Shown here in pieces: positions 1 through 8,142 of a stretch of DNA of 64,000 nt. A program made the translations under genes and the position numbers. The stretch covers positions 62,001-126,000 of the forward strand of contig DATKVV010000083.1 of assembly GCA_035529895.1 (NCBI GenBank), read 5' to 3'. Below the pieces are notes generated by a model. The model saw only the letters and a program-made list of their open reading frames with translations, was not told the origin of the DNA and did no database searches. The number at the start of each line of letters is the position of its first letter. The stretch's first letter is position 1. Source of the DNA: JAUWKC01 sp035529895. Lineage in GTDB: Bacteria > Planctomycetota > Phycisphaerae > Sedimentisphaerales > Anaerobacaceae.

Positions 1-34
1 TCTACGAATAAAACGAACAATTGGAGGTTTAGAA

Positions 35-829
35 ATGATAGGGAAAAGAATAAGACTTGAGCGAATAATCGACCGCAATTCCAGTAAGACGGTAATTATT
101 CCGATGGACCACGGTGTTACGGTCGGGCCGGTTGAAGGTCTGGCCGACATGCGAACGACGGTAAGCAAGGTGGTTGCCGGCGGGGCAAACGCCATTCTCA
201 TGCACAAGGGGATGGTGCGCGCGGGCCATAGAGGCGCGGGCAAAGACGTCGGCCTGATTATCCACCTTTCAGGTGGAACATCAATGAGTCCTGACCCTAA
301 CGCGAAAGAGCTGGTCTGCACCGTGGAAGAAGCAATCAAGCTGGGCGCCGATGCCGTCTCGGTGCATATAAACCTCGGCGCAGAAACCGATAAGGAAATG
401 CTGGCGCAGCTGGGCTTCATAAGCGAGCGATGCCTCGAGTGGCAGATACCGCTGGTTGCCATGATGTACACCCGCGGGGCGAAAATCAAAGATGAGTTCG
501 ATGTGAAAAATGTCAAACATGCCGCCAGAGTCGGAGCGGAACTCGGCGCCGATATCGTCAAAGTGCCCTACACTGGCGGCGTCGAAACCTTCACAGAGGT
601 AGTTCAAGGCTGTCCTGCACCGGTGGTGATTGCCGGCGGACCCAAAATGGAAAGTGACGAAGACATCTTCAAAATGGTAGATGGCGCCCTCAAAGCCGGT
701 GCGGCCGGCCTGTCAATTGGCCGAAACGCCTTCCAGCACAAAACTCCAGACAAAATGGTCCGGGCCCTGAGCAAAATGGTCCACGAAGGCGCCAGCGTCG
801 CAGATGCAGTTGCGTTCTTGCAAGGCTGA
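35..829 (+). CDS. aroA': 2-amino-3,7-dideoxy-D-threo-hept-6-ulosonate synthase (ADH synthase, class I aldolase family)
   Basis: Likely catalyses the first step of the archaeal-type route to 3-dehydroquinate. The 264-residue protein has the DhnA/FbaB TIM-barrel pattern: 'IPMDHGVTVGP' near residue 23, 'YTRGAKI' near 147, then 'DIVKVPYTGG' near 175, where the lysine is expected to form the Schiff base, and 'VIAGGPK' and 'GLSIGRNAFQ' as phosphate-binding loops. A ribosome site (TTGGAGG) lies 7 nt before the ATG. Sequence alone cannot fully separate ADH synthase from a class I fructose-bisphosphate aldolase. The following dehydroquinate synthase II gene makes the aromatic-pathway role much more likely. 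Confidence 0.88.
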   Translation: MIGKRIRLERIIDRNSSKTVIIPMDHGVTVGPVEGLADMRTTVSKVVAGGANAILMHKGMVRAGHRGAGKDVGLIIHLSGGTSMSPDPNAKELVCTVEEAIKLGADAVSVHINLGAETDKEMLAQLGFISERCLEWQIPLVAMMYTRGAKIKDEFDVKNVKHAARVGAELGADIVKVPYTGGVETFTEVVQGCPAPVVIAGGPKMESDEDIFKMVDGALKAGAAGLSIGRNAFQHKTPDKMVRALSKMVHEGASVADAVAFLQG

Positions 830-866
830 CACAATTATTGCCGATATTAGGTAAGGCACAAGTGCA

Positions 867-1076
867 ATGAAAAAACTCTGGGTAAATGCTGTTCCCTATA
901 GCAAGGAAGTGGTTATCTCGGCCCTGGAAAGCGGCGCCGAAGCCGTGGTTCTGCCCGACGGCAAAAGCGAAACCGTCCGCCAGTTCGGAAAAATAAAGAC
1001 CGTCGAAAAAACCAGCGACATAAAACCCGCAATTGACGTCGAGTTCATCGCCCTCGTCGGAAAAGCAGAGAAATGA
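867..1076 (+). pseudogene. Duplicated 5' fragment of the 3-dehydroquinate synthase II gene
   Basis: This 69-codon frame matches the N-terminus of the complete synthase at 1735. By hand alignment 47 of 69 residues are identical, including 'ALESGAEAVVLPDGKS' and 'FGKIKTVEK'. It stops just after the matching 'DVEFI' segment and lacks the rest of the enzyme, so it should have no synthase activity. Its TGA is one base before the ATG of the nucleotidyltransferase at 1078, so its translation may be coupled to the toxin-antitoxin pair. The divergence shows this is not a fresh copy. It could be kept as a leader that drives expression of the pair (inference). Confidence 0.88.
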
Positions 1077-1077
1077 T

Positions 1078-1365
1078 ATGGACACAAACATTGAGCGGAT
1101 AAGACAATCAATACTTCCGATTCTGCGGCGCTACGGCGTCAGCAAAGCGGCGCTGTTCGGTTCAGTCGTCACAGGCCAGTTACGGGCGGACAGCGACATC
1201 GACATACTGGTCCGGATCGACAGCGATATCAGTCTGCTCGACTTTGTCGGCCTTAAACTCGAATTAGAGCAGGCCTTGAAAAGAAATGTCGACGTGCTGG
1301 AGTACGACTCTATCAAACCATTACTCAGACAGGCCATCCTCGAAGAGCAGCAGGTGATTCTATGA
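1078..1365 (+). CDS. mntA: MNT-type nucleotidyltransferase, antitoxin of a HEPN/MNT pair
   Basis: A 95-residue minimal nucleotidyltransferase with the GSx10DxD signature (FGS, ten residues, DID) near residues 25-39. In characterised MntA/HepT pairs this enzyme AMPylates a tyrosine of the HEPN RNase and silences it. A longer frame opens at 1033, but it would overlap the dehydroquinate synthase fragment; the ATG at 1078 sits one base after that fragment's stop and gives the usual N-terminus. The gene overlaps the HEPN gene by 4 bp (ATGA). The pair sits inside an aromatic-biosynthesis operon. Confidence 0.9.
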   Translation: MDTNIERIRQSILPILRRYGVSKAALFGSVVTGQLRADSDIDILVRIDSDISLLDFVGLKLELEQALKRNVDVLEYDSIKPLLRQAILEEQQVIL

Positions 1366-1718
1366 CCAGAGACTTGAGATTGTACATCGAGGATATGATC
1401 GACAGCATCGCAAAGATCGAGCAATATACGAGCGCTATAGACGAGCAGGACTTTTTGGCAGATACTCAGGTTCAGGACGCTGTTTTGAGGCGTTTGGAGA
1501 TTATGGGTGAGGCTGTGAAGAATATTCCTCAGGGGGTACGGGACAAATATCCGCAGATCCCCTGGAAAAGAATCGCCGGCTTGAGAGACGTCCTCATTCA
1601 CGCATATTTCGGCGTCAACGTCCGCCGCGCATGGAAGATGGCCAAGCGCGACATCTTCGAACTCAAACAAGAACTTCTAAAAGTAAAAAAGGATCTTGAG
1701 AATACAGCCCCCGATTGA
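1362..1718 (+). CDS. hepT: HEPN-domain RNase toxin (HepT/DUF86 family)
   Basis: A 118-residue all-helical protein with 'GLRDVLIHAYFGV' near residue 85. This supplies the Rx4HxY motif of HepT toxins: Arg and His form the RNase site and the Tyr is the residue AMPylated by MntA in characterised systems. 'RRLEIMGEAVKNIP' near residue 45 is also typical of DUF86. It is co-translated with the MNT gene, and the complete dehydroquinate synthase gene follows 16 bp later. Abortive-infection or addiction activity is inferred from the family. Confidence 0.9.
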   Translation: MTRDLRLYIEDMIDSIAKIEQYTSAIDEQDFLADTQVQDAVLRRLEIMGEAVKNIPQGVRDKYPQIPWKRIAGLRDVLIHAYFGVNVRRAWKMAKRDIFELKQELLKVKKDLENTAPD

Positions 1719-1734
1719 ATAGGGTGGAACCAGA

Positions 1735-2730
1735 ATGAAAAGATTATGGATAAATGTCGTTCCCTACAATAAGCAGCTCGCCATAGCCGCCCTCGAAAGC
1801 GGTGCCGAGGCCGTCGTTCTGCCCGACGGCAAAAGCCAAACCGTCCGCGAGTTCGGCAAAATAAAAACCGTCGAAAAGTACGGCGACCTTGTGCCCGGGG
1901 CGGATGTTGAATTCATTGATATTGCCGGCAAAACGGACGAAGACAAGGCCGCAGCCGTGCCTGAAAACAAAATCGCTGTTCTTCGAATGCTTGACTGGAC
2001 GATTATACCTATTGAAAACCTGCTCGCCCGCCGGGGTAAAAACATCATGGTGCAGGTTGAAAACAGCGAGCAGGCCAAACTTATGGTCGAGATACTTGAA
2101 AAAGGCGTTGACGGCGTTGTGCTTAATACCACCGATATAAACGAGATTAAGAAAACTGCCGAAATCATCCACGGCATAAGCGAAAAAGTTGCTCTTGTTA
2201 CAGCCAAGATTACCGGTGCGAGGCAGCTTGGAATGGGCGACCGCGCCTGCCTCGACACCTGCACGCAAATGAGCCTCGGCGAAGGAATGCTGGTGGGCAA
2301 TACGGCTGCCGGCTTTTTTCTGGTGCATTCGGAATCTGTCGACAATCCCTATGTGGCGGCCCGCCCGTTCCGGGTCAATGCCGGGGCTGTTCACGCATAC
2401 ACTCTGGTTGCGGGCGGCAAGACCAAGTATTTGGCCGATTTGAAAGCGGGTGACGAAGTCCTGCTGGTAGACTGCCATGGCAAAAGCCAGGTTGCATATC
2501 TGGGCAGAAACAAGATCGAAAAAAGGCCTATGATGCTCATCGAGGCTGAGGCCGAGGGCGTGCCTATAAGTCTTGTCATGCAGAATGCCGAGACGATTCG
2601 GCTTGTCAACCCGGACGGCAAAGCCGTTTCAATCACAACTCTGAAGCCCGGCGACAAAGTTCTCGCCCATATCGAAAAAGCTGCCAGACACTTCGGCATG
2701 CAGGTCGATGAAACATTGATAGAAAGGTAA
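1735..2730 (+). CDS. aroB': 3-dehydroquinate synthase II (archaeal-type)
   Basis: Converts the ADH synthase product to 3-dehydroquinate in an NAD-dependent oxidative deamination and cyclisation, bypassing DAHP synthase and AroB. The 331-residue length fits the family. Recognisable family segments are the N-terminal 'LWINVVPYNK', 'GMLVGNTAAGFFLVHSE' near residue 190, 'PFRVNAGAVHAY' near 207 and 'PISLVMQNAETI' near 280. An RBS-like GGGTGGAA precedes the ATG. The gene is complete despite the toxin-antitoxin pair and the partial copy immediately upstream. MgtC follows after 4 bp, so all these genes could share a transcript. Confidence 0.93.
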   Translation: MKRLWINVVPYNKQLAIAALESGAEAVVLPDGKSQTVREFGKIKTVEKYGDLVPGADVEFIDIAGKTDEDKAAAVPENKIAVLRMLDWTIIPIENLLARRGKNIMVQVENSEQAKLMVEILEKGVDGVVLNTTDINEIKKTAEIIHGISEKVALVTAKITGARQLGMGDRACLDTCTQMSLGEGMLVGNTAAGFFLVHSESVDNPYVAARPFRVNAGAVHAYTLVAGGKTKYLADLKAGDEVLLVDCHGKSQVAYLGRNKIEKRPMMLIEAEAEGVPISLVMQNAETIRLVNPDGKAVSITTLKPGDKVLAHIEKAARHFGMQVDETLIER

Positions 2731-2734
2731 CCCG

Positions 2735-3229
2735 ATGATTTGGCCGCAGCATTTGTTCAGCATAATCTTAGCCGTAGTCTTTGGGGGGGCAATCGGTCTC
2801 GAAAGAGAGATAAGGGGTAAGCCCGCCGGTCTGCGGACGAATGTCCTGATATGCCTCGGTGCAGCGGTCTTCACCATTATGTCCGAACATATGGGGGAGG
2901 GACGTTCGGATTCACTCACAAGAATAGCGGCTCAAATTGTTACCGGCGTCGGCTTTCTCGGCGCCGGGGCCATCATTGTAGATAGAGGGGGCATTCACGG
3001 CCTAACTACTGCGGCAACAATATGGCTGGTGTCAAGTATTGGTATGGCCTGTGGCGCGGGCTTTTATGACCTTGCAGCCATATCAACCCTCCTGGCCATT
3101 GTGGTTCTGTTAGGTCTTGCAAGACTTGAGAGGCCGCTGGCAGGTTATCTTAGAAAGAACAGTCCCGAGAGGTTGTCCGAAGAACAGGATAAGACAGGCC
3201 AAGAACCACAATCTCCACGCACAGATTAG
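2735..3229 (+). CDS. MgtC/SapB family membrane protein
   Basis: A 164-residue inner-membrane protein with about four or five helices. It carries the family signature: 'GGAIGLEREIRGKPAGLRTN' at residues 18-37, 'RIAAQIVTGVGFLGAGAII' near 62 and 'GLTTAATIWLVSSIGMACG' near 87. The hydrophilic tail after residue 137 is not conserved in the family. MgtC proteins are linked to magnesium limitation and modulation of ATP synthase, but many homologues have no known role. It starts 4 bp after the dehydroquinate synthase gene. Confidence 0.9.
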   Translation: MIWPQHLFSIILAVVFGGAIGLEREIRGKPAGLRTNVLICLGAAVFTIMSEHMGEGRSDSLTRIAAQIVTGVGFLGAGAIIVDRGGIHGLTTAATIWLVSSIGMACGAGFYDLAAISTLLAIVVLLGLARLERPLAGYLRKNSPERLSEEQDKTGQEPQSPRTD

Positions 3230-3387
3230 ACAGCAAGACTGAAAAAGTCGTCCAGCACAGATCTTAAAGCAAAGACCGTATTTGCTTGCCACCAAGCGGA
3301 TGATTGTGTCCTAATCGGCATTCTCTTTCGCTGCGTTTTATGCTGCATGTTAGTGCGTTCGGGCGATGCTCGGTTAGCCATACCGGC

Positions 3388-4575
3388 CTACCGCGGCAAC
3401 CGGGCGAGCTCATCGCGGCACATTTTCAGTTGGCCGGGGTCGGAGAGGTTTTCGAGTGCCGCCTGAAGGTGTTTTGCCGCCAGGTCCGGCTTGTTAAGAT
3501 AACGTGAATACAATATACCAAGCATCAGCTCCACCTGCTCGATATACTCGTAGCTGGAATAGTTGCCTACGAACCTTTCGTAAGCCTGGGCCGCTTCGGC
3601 GTGTTTGTTTTCGCTGGCAAGCTGGTTGGCGATATCCAGCAGATATTGACGGGGCAGAATCTGCTCACGGTCAACCTCCATAAGTTGTAAATACAATTCG
3701 CCCGCGGCGTGCAAATTGCGCTGAGCCATGCGCTCGGTAATCTCATTGCGAAGCTCAGTGATTCTCTCGTCCTGCTGCCTCTGTGCCTCTGTTTTAACCT
3801 CCGTGACCTTTATCTGCTTTGGCATCGTCCGCCCGGCAAATGCGTCATAACCGCTCGATACAACGTCCTGATACCGACGGCGGCGGTTCCATTGTTTTAT
3901 CATCGACCATAAATCAAAACCGCTGCTGCTGATTAGACCGGTGGCGAGCAGGACTACAATCGCAACGACACCGTACGCGTATCCCGCCAAATGCGCGTCG
4001 TATGCCACCGCATCGACGGAAAATCTCGGTTCAATAATATTGTCCCAGAAAATCAGCTTAAAGATGATGAAATACAGGGCCGATAGCTCCATTGTGCCGA
4101 TAAAGATTAACCAGTACAGGACAGTAATCAGACTTTCCGGAAACAAAACAAGATAGGCGCCGGTTACGGCCGCGACTGCTCCACTGGCCCCAAGGACAGG
4201 GTTCTGGTGAAAAAACGCATGGCCGACACCGCCGAAAACCGCGCCGCCGAGATAAAGACACAAATAACCGACAGTACCGAGCTTGTCGTTAACGTTGTTG
4301 CCGAATAGATACAGGAAGTACATATTGCCGAAAATATGCACAAGCCCGCTGTGCAGGAAGGCATAAGTTACGAACTGCCACAACTGGGGATGAACGGGCT
4401 TGAGCATAAACTGGTCGGCCCAGAACCGAAGAATCTCCTGCGTGCCCGTGAATGGGTTCCTCTGAGGCAAATAGGTCATAAAAAAAACGATGACATTGAC
4501 AATTATGAGAGCGTAATTTGCATACGGTGTCCGCCGCGGCCTGATACTTGTACGAATCGGTAGTATCAGTATCAT
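3388..4575 (-). CDS. Rhomboid-family intramembrane serine protease with C-terminal helical repeats
   Basis: A 395-residue protein. About six membrane helices fill residues 20-230. 'FLHSGLVHIFGNMYFLYLFG' near residue 74 is the rhomboid 'HxxxxHxxxN' helix, 'GASGAVAAVTGAY' near 129 carries the catalytic serine, and 'DAHLAGYAYG' near 190 the catalytic histidine. Residues 255-395 are soluble, with TPR-like pairs such as 'LASENKHAEAAQAYERFVG'. It should cleave membrane proteins within the bilayer; the substrate is unknown. It is convergent with the MgtC gene. Confidence 0.92.
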   Translation of the reverse strand: MILILPIRTSIRPRRTPYANYALIIVNVIVFFMTYLPQRNPFTGTQEILRFWADQFMLKPVHPQLWQFVTYAFLHSGLVHIFGNMYFLYLFGNNVNDKLGTVGYLCLYLGGAVFGGVGHAFFHQNPVLGASGAVAAVTGAYLVLFPESLITVLYWLIFIGTMELSALYFIIFKLIFWDNIIEPRFSVDAVAYDAHLAGYAYGVVAIVVLLATGLISSSGFDLWSMIKQWNRRRRYQDVVSSGYDAFAGRTMPKQIKVTEVKTEAQRQQDERITELRNEITERMAQRNLHAAGELYLQLMEVDREQILPRQYLLDIANQLASENKHAEAAQAYERFVGNYSSYEYIEQVELMLGILYSRYLNKPDLAAKHLQAALENLSDPGQLKMCRDELARLPR

Positions 4576-4660
4576 AATAAAATCCGTTTAGTTAAGGATT
4601 CAACTGTCCGGTCTATTCAGATGTACATTCTAACAGCACGCAGTGCCGGGGACAAGGCAT

Positions 4661-4685
4661 AAAAAAAGGACGGCAAACGCCGTCC
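4661..4685 (-). terminator. Intrinsic terminator hairpin upstream of the rhomboid gene
   Basis: A 7-bp perfect stem (GGACGGC/GCCGTCC, loop of 4) is followed on the minus strand by seven T. It lies about 85 nt before the rhomboid start and reads toward it. No minus-strand gene is visible further upstream for it to end, so it may act in the rhomboid leader or end an unseen short transcript. Confidence 0.6.
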
Positions 4686-4909
4686 CGCCTGGTAAATCAG
4701 GCTGAAACAGTCTCTCTCCCCTGCGGAAAACATTAAGAATCAAAACACATTTATAACCACCGGCTTTCCCCGCGCCAAGGTTTTTATCTAAAGAAAATAT
4801 AAAAATAAAACGGCCCAAAGCCAACCACTCACGCAAAAAAGGCTTTATTTTTTGTCAGGCAGGTGTTAATCAATCGCATTGGCAAACGGTAAATCTCGTT
4901 AATTCGTCT

Positions 4910-6001
4910 GTGAGCACACAAATGGACGGAGAAATCATAGACAGGCGTGTGAAAGCGGTTCAGAGCCGGTTAAGGAAGAGCAGGATAGGCTGTATGATAG
5001 TAACAAAGCCGGCCAATGTGAGCTATGCGACCGGCTTTTTGGGCGATGACAGCTGGGCGGTGATTACATCACGAGACGTATACCTTTTGACTGACAGCAG
5101 ATACGTTGAGCAGGCCCAAAATGAATGCCCTCGCTGCAGGATAATCCAGCGGGCAGGACCGATGGCCGGGGCGGTTGGCAAACTGATAAAACAACTAAAA
5201 TCCGTACACACGGTGCACGTCGAAAGCTCCACAAGCCTTGCTGCCTTCGGGGCATTGAAAAAGACCGTCGGAAGCCGCCTAAAAACAGCTTCGGATATTA
5301 TAGGACTACTGCGAATGATTAAGGGCAGCAGTGAAATAGCCGCTGTAAGGGCCGCTTCACGCATTGCCGGACAAGCCCTGCGAGAAACGTTACGACACGT
5401 AAAGGTGGGAATGAGCGAAAACGAACTGGCAGGCGTGCTGGATTTGGAAATTCGCAAGCTGGGAGCACGCAACAGCTTCGAAACAATCGTGGCGTTTGGC
5501 CCCAATGCCTCGCGCCCCCATCATCAGCCGGGCCGCAGAAAACTCAAGAGGAACGACACAATCCTCATCGATTTCGGAGCCAAACACCGGAATTACTGCT
5601 GCGATCTGACCAGATGTTTTGTAGTAGGCAAACCCCCTGCTCTTTATCGCAAAGTTTACAGAGCAGTTCAAGAAGCCCAGGCGGCGGCGATAAAGATGAT
5701 AAAGGCAGGGGTGGAAGTCCGGCAGGTGGATGCCACAGCGAGGAAAGTGATTGCCGAGCATAATTTGCCTGTTTACGGTCACGGGACAGGGCACGGGCTG
5801 GGCCTGGAAGTGCACGAGGAGCCCGTCGTATCACAGGAGGGCAAAGGAAAACTCCAGGCAGGGATGGTTTTTACGATTGAGCCGGGTGTATATATACCGG
5901 GCAAACTGGGCGTGCGTATCGAAGACGATATACTGGTAACGAACAGAGGGTACAAAATATTAAGTAGCGGCTGTCCACACTTACCTTTCCTTGGCTTGTG
6001 A
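4910..6001 (+). CDS. M24B-family aminopeptidase (Xaa-Pro peptidase-like)
   Basis: A 363-residue protein with a creatinase-like N-terminal domain (1-130) and a pita-bread metalloprotease domain. Metal ligands are visible: Asp in 'LIDFGAKHRNYCCDLTR' (near 222 and 233), His in 'GHGTGHGLGLEVHEEP' (near 292), Glu in 'FTIEPGVYI' (near 325) and in 'RIEDD' (near 339). It should remove an N-terminal residue preceding proline from peptides in the cytoplasm. The frame opens with GTG at 4910; an ATG five codons in (4922) is an equally good start because neither has a clear ribosome site. Confidence 0.9.
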   Translation: MSTQMDGEIIDRRVKAVQSRLRKSRIGCMIVTKPANVSYATGFLGDDSWAVITSRDVYLLTDSRYVEQAQNECPRCRIIQRAGPMAGAVGKLIKQLKSVHTVHVESSTSLAAFGALKKTVGSRLKTASDIIGLLRMIKGSSEIAAVRAASRIAGQALRETLRHVKVGMSENELAGVLDLEIRKLGARNSFETIVAFGPNASRPHHQPGRRKLKRNDTILIDFGAKHRNYCCDLTRCFVVGKPPALYRKVYRAVQEAQAAAIKMIKAGVEVRQVDATARKVIAEHNLPVYGHGTGHGLGLEVHEEPVVSQEGKGKLQAGMVFTIEPGVYIPGKLGVRIEDDILVTNRGYKILSSGCPHLPFLGL

Positions 6002-6213
6002 CATATGTAACACGCTGCTCCCAAACAAAAACACTTTAATTCTCAAGCGGAATTTGCTAATATTGGAGAAGCTCGGCGTCTGGCGATGTGAGGTTGATGG
6101 CCTGTGTCTGTCAAAACAGTACTCGTATTATTCGCCCGGCTTTTCAGCAATTGCGCAATCAATCGCCAAGAACTACAACCATAGTAAACTCGGTAACTCA
6201 TAAGGAACCGGCG

Positions 6214-7839
6214 ATGCCGGCGAGTGAAGTGAAAACTATCGATGGAGCTATTTCCATCAAACGCCTGCGAAGCTATCGGAGCGTGTGGATTGTCGTGTCG
6301 GTTGTTGCCCCGCTGCAGGCTTTCTACGCGGCCGGGTTTATCGCCAGGACAAGTTTCGTCGTCGAAGGCAAACGGTACTTCTGCCTGTTCGACGACGCAA
6401 TGATTTCGATGCGATACGCGGACAATTGGGCGAGAGGACATGGCCTCGTCTGGAATCCCGGCCAGCTCGTGGAAGGATATACCACTCCCCTATGGACCAT
6501 GATTATGGGCGTATGCCATCTCCTGCGCCTGTCTCCGAGCCTGACCTGCCTGCTGGTACAGGTACTTGGCATCCTTATACTGTGGTCGTGCCTGGTAGGG
6601 ACGCTTTGTCTGGCTCGTTCGTGCCGGCTTCTGCCACCCTTTGCGAGCTGCGCGGTGGTGCTTGTCGCCTCGTTTTACAACCTTATTTTCTTTACGCTGT
6701 TCGGCATGGAAACGGGGCTGCAAACATCTATGGTGACATTTGCCCTGGCCGGCGCTGTCGAATCACTTCGCAGGAAGCAAGGTCGCCTGACGCCAATGCT
6801 GTGGTTTGCGCCCGCAGTGCTGGTGCGTATGGATGTTCTTCCGATAGCGTTGTTTGTCTTTCTGTTCCTGTGCCGTTCGGTAAGGAAAAGTCGCCTTAGT
6901 GTGATTAGCGGCCTGCTGGTTGTCGTGGGCGTCGTATCGATGCACTCTCTGTGGCGACACTACTACTACGGAGAATGGCTGCCCAACACATATTATCTGA
7001 AACTGAGCGGCTGGCCCCTCATGGAGCGCCTGAGCGTAGGCCTGGAGCAAACAGCGTGGACGGCAGCGACGCTGGGCTTGCCCGCTCTGCTGGCGCTTGC
7101 AGCTCTGCGGCGGCCCAAACGATGGCATCTTCTTCTCCTGGGCAGCTTTGGCCTGGGGCTCGCGTACCAAGTTTATGTCGGCGGCGACGCCTGGCCGCTG
7201 AGTCGATTCGTCCTGCCGGTCAGTGTTGGCCTGCTGGTACTGGCCGCACAAGGAACTCACCAAGTCCTGAAACTGTTCTTGAGTCGCAAGAGCCGCATTG
7301 GACGAAAAGCCGCTCTTACTCTTACGACGCTGGTGTGTATAGCTGCAATCAACGCCATACATTGGGACCACTTTCTGTTGATCAGTCGACCTCAAACCAC
7401 CGCGGGCAACCGCATGAACATCAGATACAAGTTGGCAGTTGACAAAATAGCCAAGCCCGAAGCAAAAGTGGCTGTGGTCTGGGGGGGCGCGTTTCCGTAT
7501 TTCTCGCGGCGAACGTGTGTTGACCTTCTCGGCAAGTGCGACCCCCACATCGCTCGGCTGCCCGCCAGGCCGGAAGTCCGCCTGGCAGGCCACAACAAAT
7601 ATGACCTGGCCTATTCCCTGACAAGCTACCGCCCGGACATTATCATCCACGCCGTCGATATAGAGAATCATGTATTCTCTCGTGACTATCGGCCTGTGAT
7701 GGTAGAGATAGACGGCACAAAAATCGTGTTCTGTGTGCGGAGGGACACCGACAAAGCCAAAGGAGGAAAAAGCATAGGTTGGTTTACGTTTGACGAGTGT
7801 CTTGTCAAGACCAGAAGCGAGGGTGACAGAAGTTTTTGA
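6214..7839 (+). CDS. GT-C fold membrane glycosyltransferase (AftB-like)
   Basis: A protein of about 541 residues with ten or more membrane helices. After the first helix, 'FDDAMISMRYADNWARGHGL' followed by 'VWNPGQLVEGYTTPLW' matches the first external loop of AftB-type lipid-linked-sugar glycosyltransferases, with the acidic pair as the expected catalytic site. The C-terminal about 120 residues are soluble. The ATG at 6214 was chosen because AAGGA lies 7 nt upstream; a longer frame from 6088 lacks one. The sugar donor and acceptor are unknown; cell-envelope polysaccharide assembly is inferred. It stands alone in its transcription unit. Confidence 0.8.
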   Translation: MPASEVKTIDGAISIKRLRSYRSVWIVVSVVAPLQAFYAAGFIARTSFVVEGKRYFCLFDDAMISMRYADNWARGHGLVWNPGQLVEGYTTPLWTMIMGVCHLLRLSPSLTCLLVQVLGILILWSCLVGTLCLARSCRLLPPFASCAVVLVASFYNLIFFTLFGMETGLQTSMVTFALAGAVESLRRKQGRLTPMLWFAPAVLVRMDVLPIALFVFLFLCRSVRKSRLSVISGLLVVVGVVSMHSLWRHYYYGEWLPNTYYLKLSGWPLMERLSVGLEQTAWTAATLGLPALLALAALRRPKRWHLLLLGSFGLGLAYQVYVGGDAWPLSRFVLPVSVGLLVLAAQGTHQVLKLFLSRKSRIGRKAALTLTTLVCIAAINAIHWDHFLLISRPQTTAGNRMNIRYKLAVDKIAKPEAKVAVVWGGAFPYFSRRTCVDLLGKCDPHIARLPARPEVRLAGHNKYDLAYSLTSYRPDIIIHAVDIENHVFSRDYRPVMVEIDGTKIVFCVRRDTDKAKGGKSIGWFTFDECLVKTRSEGDRSF

Positions 7840-7947
7840 GTTCGCGTGCCTGATGATAATTCACAAGCAAGACGGCAGATTCGCATTTGGCTGACTGCCT
7901 TATTCGTAAAAAAGGCAATCCGCTGCAACGGTGGTTCAGTATAAGTC

Positions 7948-8110
7948 CTGCAAAATTGAAGGTTAGACATACGTTGAAAAGAAAAAAAACGTTTTGTGAT
8001 TTTTTTCTTTTCAACAGTAAGTTATTCTTTATCAAATAGTTAAGTGATTATTTAAGAAAATAAAAAAAGGGATTTTCTTAAATGATATATGCCTAACCTC
8101 CAATTTTCAG
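7948..8110. repeat. Nested inverted-repeat element, about 163 bp, AT-rich
   Basis: Outer arms at 7948-7971 and 8088-8110 pair at 21 of 24 positions. Inside lie two further hairpins: a 16-bp perfect one between 7973-7988 and 8000-8015, and a 12-bp perfect one between 8050-8061 and 8072-8083. The interior is far richer in A+T than its flanks. On the minus strand the two outer mismatches become G-U pairs. It could be a MITE-like insertion or a structured RNA. No clear target-site duplication was seen. Confidence 0.75.
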
Positions 8111-8142
8111 AAGCCTTTGCTTCAGTTGGCAAGGAGAACATC

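Noticed and set aside
281..607. Long minus-strand frame inside the ADH synthase gene
   Set aside because: Shadow of a confident gene; no family resemblance and no ribosome site.
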